From: DASUPK01 sp963801055
GTDB lineage: Bacteria > Actinomycetota > Thermoleophilia > Solirubrobacterales > 70-9
NCBI GenBank assembly: GCA_963801055.1
Contig: CAWDDE010000003.1
Coordinates: 1 to 64,000 of the forward strand
Direction of reading: 5' to 3'
Length of the DNA: 64,000 nt
Shown: in pieces, positions 59,545 through 64,000 of the stretch
Layout: each line of letters starts with the position of its first letter
How positions within the stretch are numbered: position 1 is the stretch's first letter
Program-made: the position numbers and the translations under genes
Notes under the pieces: generated by a model
Database searches by the model: none
Told to the model about the DNA's origin: nothing
The model's input: only the letters and a program-made list of their open reading frames with translations

Positions 59545-60995
59545 GAGCCCTGAGGCTCAACACCCTCCGCAACCGGCTGGTAGCCCTGATCACGCTGATC
59601 ACGGCGGCGGCGATCGCGTTCGTCTACCTCTACGTCGTACCGCAGCTCGAGTCGAGCCTGACGGCGGAGAAGCTCCGCCGGCTCGAGAGGCTCGGGACTG
59701 AGCAGGCACCGCGCATCGCCCGGGCACTCAAGTCCGGTGCCTCCCAAGCGGAGATCGAAGAGATCGTCCGCAGCACCGCGCAGTCCACCGAGAGCCGGGT
59801 GACGCTGCTCGCGGTCAGGGACGAGTCGGGAGGCCCGGTGCCGGCCTTCGTGGTCGCCGACTCGCAGGCGGAGGCGACGGCGATCCAGGGCCGTTACCTG
59901 ACCGCCGACGCCGCGATCGCCGACGACCACGTTGCCTCCGGCGTTGAGCACGTCGCGGGGACCCGCGTCGGCACGTCCGCTGTCCCGATCGACTTCGCTG
60001 GGCAGACGCGCTGGGTGGAGGTGCTCTCGGCGCAGCTCGCCGAGGTGAACGACGACGTCGCGCTCGTACGGCGCCAGATCCTGATCGCCGGGCTGATCGC
60101 CCTGTTCGCCGCCTCGCTGATCGGCTTCTGGGCCTCGGGCGCGGTCTCGCGCCGGCTGCGGGGGCTGCGGCGCGCCGCCGAGGCGGTGGCCGAGGGCCGC
60201 TTCGACCAGCCGATCCCGATCGACTCCTCAGACGAGCTCGGGCAGCTCGCGCGCAGCTTCAACGACATGCAGCGGCGCCTCGCCCGGCTGGACAGCTCAC
60301 GGAAAGAGTTCATCGCCAACGCCTCGCACGAGCTTCGCACGCCGATCTTCTCCCTCGGAGGCTTCGTAGAGCTGCTCGAGACCGAGCGGCTGAGCGCGGC
60401 TGAGCGCCGGACCTTCGTCGCCGAGATGCGGGCCCAGGTCGAGCGGCTGCAGAAGCTGACCATCGATCTGCTCGACCTCTCGCGGCTGGACGCCGACGTA
60501 ATGGAGATCAAGCGGGAGCAGGTCGACCTGAAGGAGGTCGCCAGGCAGGTGGCCGACGAGTTCGGGCCCGCCGCCAAGCTCCATGAGTCCTCCCTGCAGG
60601 TCCGGGGGCGGGGACAGGTAGTCGCCCTCGCCGACCTTAACCGGGTCTCACAAATCATCCGTATTCTGATCGACAATGCCCTCACCCACACCCCTCACGG
60701 GACGAACGTGACGGTCACGGCCGTGCGTGGGACGCACGCCGCGGAGCTGATCGTCGGCGACGACGCCAAGAAGGGCATCGACCCCCGCGCGATCGACAAG
60801 GTCTTCGATCGCTTCTACACCGGAGACACGGCGACCGGCTCCGGGCTTGGGCTCGCGATCGCCGAGGAGCTCGCCCTGCGCATGTCCGGGCGGATCGAGG
60901 TCGTCTCCCGCCGGGGACACACCGCATTCACGCTCAGCCTCCCGCTCGCCCGCGCTCGCCCGCGCCAGCGGCAGCCCGCTGGGGCAGCGGCGTGA
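59541..60995 (+). CDS. Sensor histidine kinase
   Basis: 484 residues, TTG start 59541. Membrane helix LVALITLITAAAIAFVYLYV, an extracytoplasmic sensor of about 150 residues, second helix ILIAGLIALFAASLIGFWAS, HAMP domain (GLRRAAEAVAEGRFDQPIPI, DELGQLARSFNDMQRRLARL), then HisKA with ANASHELRTPIFSLGGFVEL (phospho-His) and the ATP-binding domain: N-box IIRILIDNALTHTPHGTNVT, DDAKKGIDPRAIDKVFDRFY and TGSGLGLAIAEEL (G2 box). It phosphorylates the upstream regulator. The stop overlaps the HtrA GTG by 4 bp. Confidence 0.95.
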   Translation: MRALRLNTLRNRLVALITLITAAAIAFVYLYVVPQLESSLTAEKLRRLERLGTEQAPRIARALKSGASQAEIEEIVRSTAQSTESRVTLLAVRDESGGPVPAFVVADSQAEATAIQGRYLTADAAIADDHVASGVEHVAGTRVGTSAVPIDFAGQTRWVEVLSAQLAEVNDDVALVRRQILIAGLIALFAASLIGFWASGAVSRRLRGLRRAAEAVAEGRFDQPIPIDSSDELGQLARSFNDMQRRLARLDSSRKEFIANASHELRTPIFSLGGFVELLETERLSAAERRTFVAEMRAQVERLQKLTIDLLDLSRLDADVMEIKREQVDLKEVARQVADEFGPAAKLHESSLQVRGRGQVVALADLNRVSQIIRILIDNALTHTPHGTNVTVTAVRGTHAAELIVGDDAKKGIDPRAIDKVFDRFYTGDTATGSGLGLAIAEELALRMSGRIEVVSRRGHTAFTLSLPLARARPRQRQPAGAAA

Positions 60996-62170
60996 AGCTG
61001 CGATTGATCCTCGCTACGGCGCTGACGGCGGCGCTGATCGCCGGCTGCGGCGGAGGAGGTGACGACAACTCGAGCAGCGTCGCGTCGTCCGATCAGCCCA
61101 CGACCACACAGCAGGTCGTGATCCAGAGCGGGTCCGGTGACTTCAACCCAGCCGAGATCTTCAGGGACGTCTCCCCGGGAGTGGTGACGATCACCTCGGT
61201 CTTCGAGGGGGGCGGCAACTCGCTGCTCGGGGGCGGCTCATCCGCTGGGCAAGGATCCGGCTTCGTGGTCGACAAGGAGGGCGACATCGTCACCAACGCT
61301 CACGTCGTCACCAGCGGCGGTCACCTCAACGGCGGCGGCACTCCGCGGGAGGCCAAGCAGGTGTTCGTCCAATTCGGCGACCTCAACCGCGTCTCGGCCG
61401 ACATCGTCGGCTTCGACGCCGACGCCGACGTGGCCCTGATCAAGGTCGATCCAGACGGCCTCAACCTCGATCCGCTGGCGCTCGCCGATCGCTCGAGCTT
61501 CGTCGTCGGTGAGCCGGTAGCCGCGATCGGCAGCCCCTTCGGCGAGGAGCAGTCCCTCTCGATCGGTGTGATCTCCGCCACCGACCGAACCGTCGAGGGG
61601 CTCACCAACTTCGGGATCGACAACGCGATTCAGACCGACGCCTCGATCAACCCCGGAAACTCCGGCGGCCCCCTGCTCGACTCCAAGGGCCAGGTGATCG
61701 GCATCAACGAGCAGATCGCATCGAGCTCGGGCAGCAACTCCGGCGTCGGGTTCGCCATCCCGGTGACCTCGGTCCGCTACTCGCTGGATCAGCTTCGAGC
61801 CGACGGCAAGGTGGACTACGCGTTCCTGGGCGTGACCAGCGAGTCCCTCTACCCGCAGCTCGCCGACCATCTCGGGTTGGATACCAAGAGCGGGGCGCTG
61901 ATCACGGACGTCGTCAACAGCAGCCCGGCCGACGACGCCGGGCTGAATGGATCCACCGGCGAGACGACCTTCCAGCTGCAGCGGGTGAAAACGGGGGGCG
62001 ACGTGGTGACCGCGGTGGACAGCAAGCCGGTCCTGCAGAACAACGACCTCTCCGAGCTGATCGCGCAGCACAAGCCCGGCGACACGGTCCCACTCGACAT
62101 CCTCCGGGATGGGCAGCACACGACGGTCGACGTCACGCTCGGCTCGCGACCGGCTGACGTAGGTCAATAG
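60992..62170 (+). CDS. HtrA/DegP-like serine protease, lipoprotein
   Basis: 392 residues, GTG 60992. Signal peptide with lipobox LIAGC (Cys about residue 19) and a Ser/Thr-rich linker. Trypsin-like domain with the full triad: DIVTNAHVV (His), ADADVALIKV (Asp), ASINPGNSGGPLLD (Ser). One PDZ domain follows: YAFLGVTSESLYPQLADHLG, ALITDVVNSSPADDAGL, GGDVVTAVDSKPVLQNNDLS. A membrane-anchored envelope quality-control protease. Co-translated with the two-component system, which probably controls or is influenced by envelope stress. Confidence 0.95.
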   Translation: MKLRLILATALTAALIAGCGGGGDDNSSSVASSDQPTTTQQVVIQSGSGDFNPAEIFRDVSPGVVTITSVFEGGGNSLLGGGSSAGQGSGFVVDKEGDIVTNAHVVTSGGHLNGGGTPREAKQVFVQFGDLNRVSADIVGFDADADVALIKVDPDGLNLDPLALADRSSFVVGEPVAAIGSPFGEEQSLSIGVISATDRTVEGLTNFGIDNAIQTDASINPGNSGGPLLDSKGQVIGINEQIASSSGSNSGVGFAIPVTSVRYSLDQLRADGKVDYAFLGVTSESLYPQLADHLGLDTKSGALITDVVNSSPADDAGLNGSTGETTFQLQRVKTGGDVVTAVDSKPVLQNNDLSELIAQHKPGDTVPLDILRDGQHTTVDVTLGSRPADVGQ

Positions 62171-62228
62171 GCGCTCGGCGTCGGCAGCGCCATATCGTGC
62201 TGGACCCTGCAGGTAGAGCGCCGATCTA

Positions 62229-63161
62229 ATGGCGAAGCCGTCAATCCGAAACCTCGTAACCGATCTCGCCGCGACTCTGCGCGAGGAGGTGCTGCCGCAT
62301 CTGGGCGCGCACGCCGGTCGCGCTCACTCCGGCGAGGCGGAGAGCGGCGACGTCACCTTCCAGATCGACGAGCACGCCGAGATGCGCATGGAGGGCTACC
62401 TCGCCGAGCGAGCGCCCCAGGTCTCGTTCTACTCGGAGGACCGGGGCCTCGTTTCGCCCGAGGGCGATCGCGCCGAGTGGGTGCTGGTGGTCGACCCGAT
62501 CGACGGCACCCGGCCGGCGCTGGCCGGTCTCGAGTCGTGCTGCATTTCGGTCGCCGCGGCGCGCCTCGAGGGGGAGCCGACGATGGGCGACGTGCAGGTC
62601 GGCTGCGTGATGGAGCTGAAGAGCGGCCAGGGTTTCGTCGCCGAGCGGGGAGCTGGGCTGGAGCCGGCGGGAAACCTGTCAGCCAACCGCGCGGTCGAGC
62701 GGATGTTCTGGTCATACGGCTTCCGGGGTCGCCCGGCGCGCGCGCTGGTCGAGGTGCTCGCGGAGCTGATCGACAGGTCCTCGGTCAGCGGCGGCACCTT
62801 CGACCTCGGCTCGGCCACGTTCGACATGACCCGGATCGCAACCGGGCAGCTCGACGCGTACGTCGAGCCCGGGCCGCGGATCATCGACGACATCCCGGCG
62901 ATGCGGGCGGAATTCGAGCGCGTCGGGGGCGGTGCGGTGCTCAACAACTCCCCTTATGACCTGGCCGCAGCGGCCATTTGCCTGGAGGAGTGCGGCGCGG
63001 TTGTCACCGACGCGTATGGCCAGCCTCTGGCCCGTCGCCCGCTGCTCGGCTCCGACCACGAGTTCCAGATGTCCTGCGTGGCGGCGGCCAACCCCGAGCT
63101 CCATGCCGCGATCTGCGCCGAGATCGACGCGGGGATCGAGCGGCTGCGCGCCATCGTCTAA
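62229..63161 (+). CDS. Inositol monophosphatase-family phosphatase
   Basis: 310 residues. SEDRGLV (Glu-Asp of the first metal site), WVLVVDPIDGTRPALAGLES (DPIDGT, where the usual x in DGTxN is R and Asn is absent), IATGQLDAYVEPGPRIIDDI (the family's WDxAA motif is replaced by IDDIP) and an N-terminal GDVTFQIDEHAEMRMEGYL. The altered second half suggests a substrate other than myo-inositol phosphate. ATG 62229, 58 bp after htrA. A stem-loop repeat begins at its stop codon. Confidence 0.85.
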   Translation: MAKPSIRNLVTDLAATLREEVLPHLGAHAGRAHSGEAESGDVTFQIDEHAEMRMEGYLAERAPQVSFYSEDRGLVSPEGDRAEWVLVVDPIDGTRPALAGLESCCISVAAARLEGEPTMGDVQVGCVMELKSGQGFVAERGAGLEPAGNLSANRAVERMFWSYGFRGRPARALVEVLAELIDRSSVSGGTFDLGSATFDMTRIATGQLDAYVEPGPRIIDDIPAMRAEFERVGGGAVLNNSPYDLAAAAICLEECGAVVTDAYGQPLARRPLLGSDHEFQMSCVAAANPELHAAICAEIDAGIERLRAIV

Positions 63162-63196
63162 CAGGTTGCGCCAGCGGCGCACCCTCGCATCAAACG
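63159..63196 (+). repeat. Stem-loop repeat element, copy 4 (after a stop codon)
   Basis: TAACAGGTTGCGCC, loop AGC, GGCGCACCCTCGCATCAAA. TGCGCC/GGCGCA pair perfectly, with GG/CC below the bulged T, and the tail CACCCTCGCATCA is identical to copy 1. It lies directly after the inositol-phosphatase stop and before the trehalose-synthase gene, a terminator-like position. Confidence 0.7.
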
Positions 63197-63246
63197 AGTA
63201 CGTTTCCGAACTTGCCTGTGCACGACAAAGTGGTGATGGGGACCCC

Positions 63247-64000
63247 GTGCTCCAGGAGGTAGCGCTCGGCAGCAAGTCGCTGGCCGATTACACGCACCTG
63301 GCGGGACGCGGGCTGGTCGACGAGGTCCGTGAGCTGGCCGAGAACCTGCAGGGGAAGCGTGTCCTCCACGTAAGCGCAACCGCCTTCGGCGGCGGGGTCT
63401 CCGAGATCCTCTACACGCTGGTACCGCTGATGCGCGACGTGGGGCTCGACGCAACCTGGCAGGTGATCATGGGCCGGGAGGAGTTCTTCAACGCCACCAA
63501 GCTCCTCCACAACTCTCTGCAGGGGGACCCGAACACGCTCACACCGAACCAGTGGGAGCTGTTCGACCATTACAACAAGATGAACGCCGAGAGCCTGGAC
63601 GGCGAATGGGACGTGATCGTCGTCCATGACCCGCAGCCGCTCGCGATGCGCCGCAACGCGACCGACCACGCCAAGAACTGGATCTGGCGCTGCCACATCG
63701 ACCTCTCCGAGCCGAACCCGGAGCCGATCGACGCGCCTCCTGCCGCTGATCGCGGAGTACGACATCACGGTCTGGCACTTGGAGCAGTACGTGCCACAGG
63801 CCCTCGACGGACACGGTGGGGTTCGCATCGTGCCGCCGGCCATCGACCCGCTCTCGCCGAAGAACATGGCCCTCTCTCCCGACGACGCGGCCTTCGTCTG
63901 CAACCAGTTCGGCATCGACGTCGACCGGCCGATGATCTGCCAGGTTTCCCGGTTCGATCGCTGGAAGGACCCGATCGGGGTGATCGACGCCTACCGCCAG
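63247..64000 (+). CDS. Trehalose synthase, TreT-type GT4 glycosyltransferase (3' cut by window end)
   Basis: GTG 63247 gives LQEVALGSKSLADYTHLAGR, then VLHVSATAFGGGVSEILYTL, VPLMRDVGLDATWQVIMGRE, TPNQWELFDHYNKMNAESLD, WDVIVVHDPQPLAMRRNATD, WIWRCHIDLSEPNPEPID and, after an indel near 63735, IAEYDITVWHLEQYVPQAL and ICQVSRFDRWKDPIGVIDAY. The ATAFGGGVSEIL and HDPQP motifs are characteristic of TreT trehalose synthases, which join a nucleotide-glucose to glucose to make the compatible solute trehalose. About 250 residues of roughly 400 are present. Confidence 0.88.
   Translation, partial: MLQEVALGSKSLADYTHLAGRGLVDEVRELAENLQGKRVLHVSATAFGGGVSEILYTLVPLMRDVGLDATWQVIMGREEFFNATKLLHNSLQGDPNTLTPNQWELFDHYNKMNAESLDGEWDVIVVHDPQPLAMRRNATDHAKNWIWRCHIDLSEPNPEPIDAPPAADRGVRHHGLALGAVRATGPRRTRWGSHRAAGHRPALAEEHGPLSRRRGLRLQPVRHRRRPADDLPGFPVRSLEGPDRGDRRLPP

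Overview
The window reads as two different bacterial genomes joined at about position 11,970. The left 12 kb looks like a Planctomycetota genome (Phycisphaerae/Tepidisphaera-like). It holds a carB with a planctomycete-type palindromic repeat inside it, 'CACAGAG...' intergenic hairpins, a TMTC-like TPR membrane protein and a beta-helix protein. The right 52 kb looks like a high-GC actinobacterium of the class Thermoleophilia (Solirubrobacterales-like). Its genes use many GTG/TTG starts and overlap by 4 bp, and it carries an N-formylglutamate-type hut operon, actinobacterial envelope genes and a TreT-like trehalose synthase. At the join a beta-helix gene and a GT8 glycosyltransferase gene, both on the minus strand, are each cut off at the same place. 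An assembly chimera is the simplest explanation. Taxon names are inferred from protein character, not from a search.

Many genes, especially left of 35 kb, are interrupted by single-base indels, mostly insertions. Conserved protein sequence resumes in the next frame and essential genes (carB) are affected, so these look like read or consensus errors rather than decay. Such genes are annotated as one locus.

Layout: 0.2-3.8 kb carB; 3.8-4.5 MNT/HEPN toxin-antitoxin-like pair; 4.5-5.4 SirB1-like protein; 6.1-8.7 zinc-ribbon membrane protein; 8.8-10.5 TMTC-like protein; 10.5-12.0 truncated beta-helix protein; join; 12-27 kb polysaccharide/cell-surface region (GT8, GT2, FkbM, GT2, two GT4, methyltransferases, AsnB, ECF sigma and membrane partner, O-antigen ligase, glycoside hydrolase, secreted proteins); 28.6-35.7 kb histidine-utilisation operon (hotdog protein-hutH-hutU-deformylase-hutF-hutI), every junction being a 4-bp overlap; 35.7-41.4 kb universal stress protein plus a six-gene operon and one divergent gene encoding low-complexity Arg/Ser-rich, 11-residue-repeat, SRPBCC and CsbD-like proteins; 41.5-47.5 kb hydrolase, polyprenol-phosphate glycosyltransferase, methyltransferase and two large membrane proteins; 48-64 kb core envelope and stress genes (pyrE, L,D-transpeptidase, ABC exporter, CPBP protease, HAD phosphatase, MscS channel, class A PBP, thiL, degenerate M28 membrane protein, two-component system with HtrA, inositol monophosphatase-like protein, TreT).

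The most interesting items are: (1) the 36.1-41.4 kb cluster, which resembles accessory genes of actinobacterial gas-vesicle loci but has no gas-vesicle structural gene nearby; (2) a peptide-deformylase homologue occupying the place of HutG in the hut operon; (3) a family of about 35-bp stem-loop elements in the right-hand genome, two of them inserted inside a membrane-protein coding sequence, paralleled by a different palindrome inside carB in the left-hand genome.
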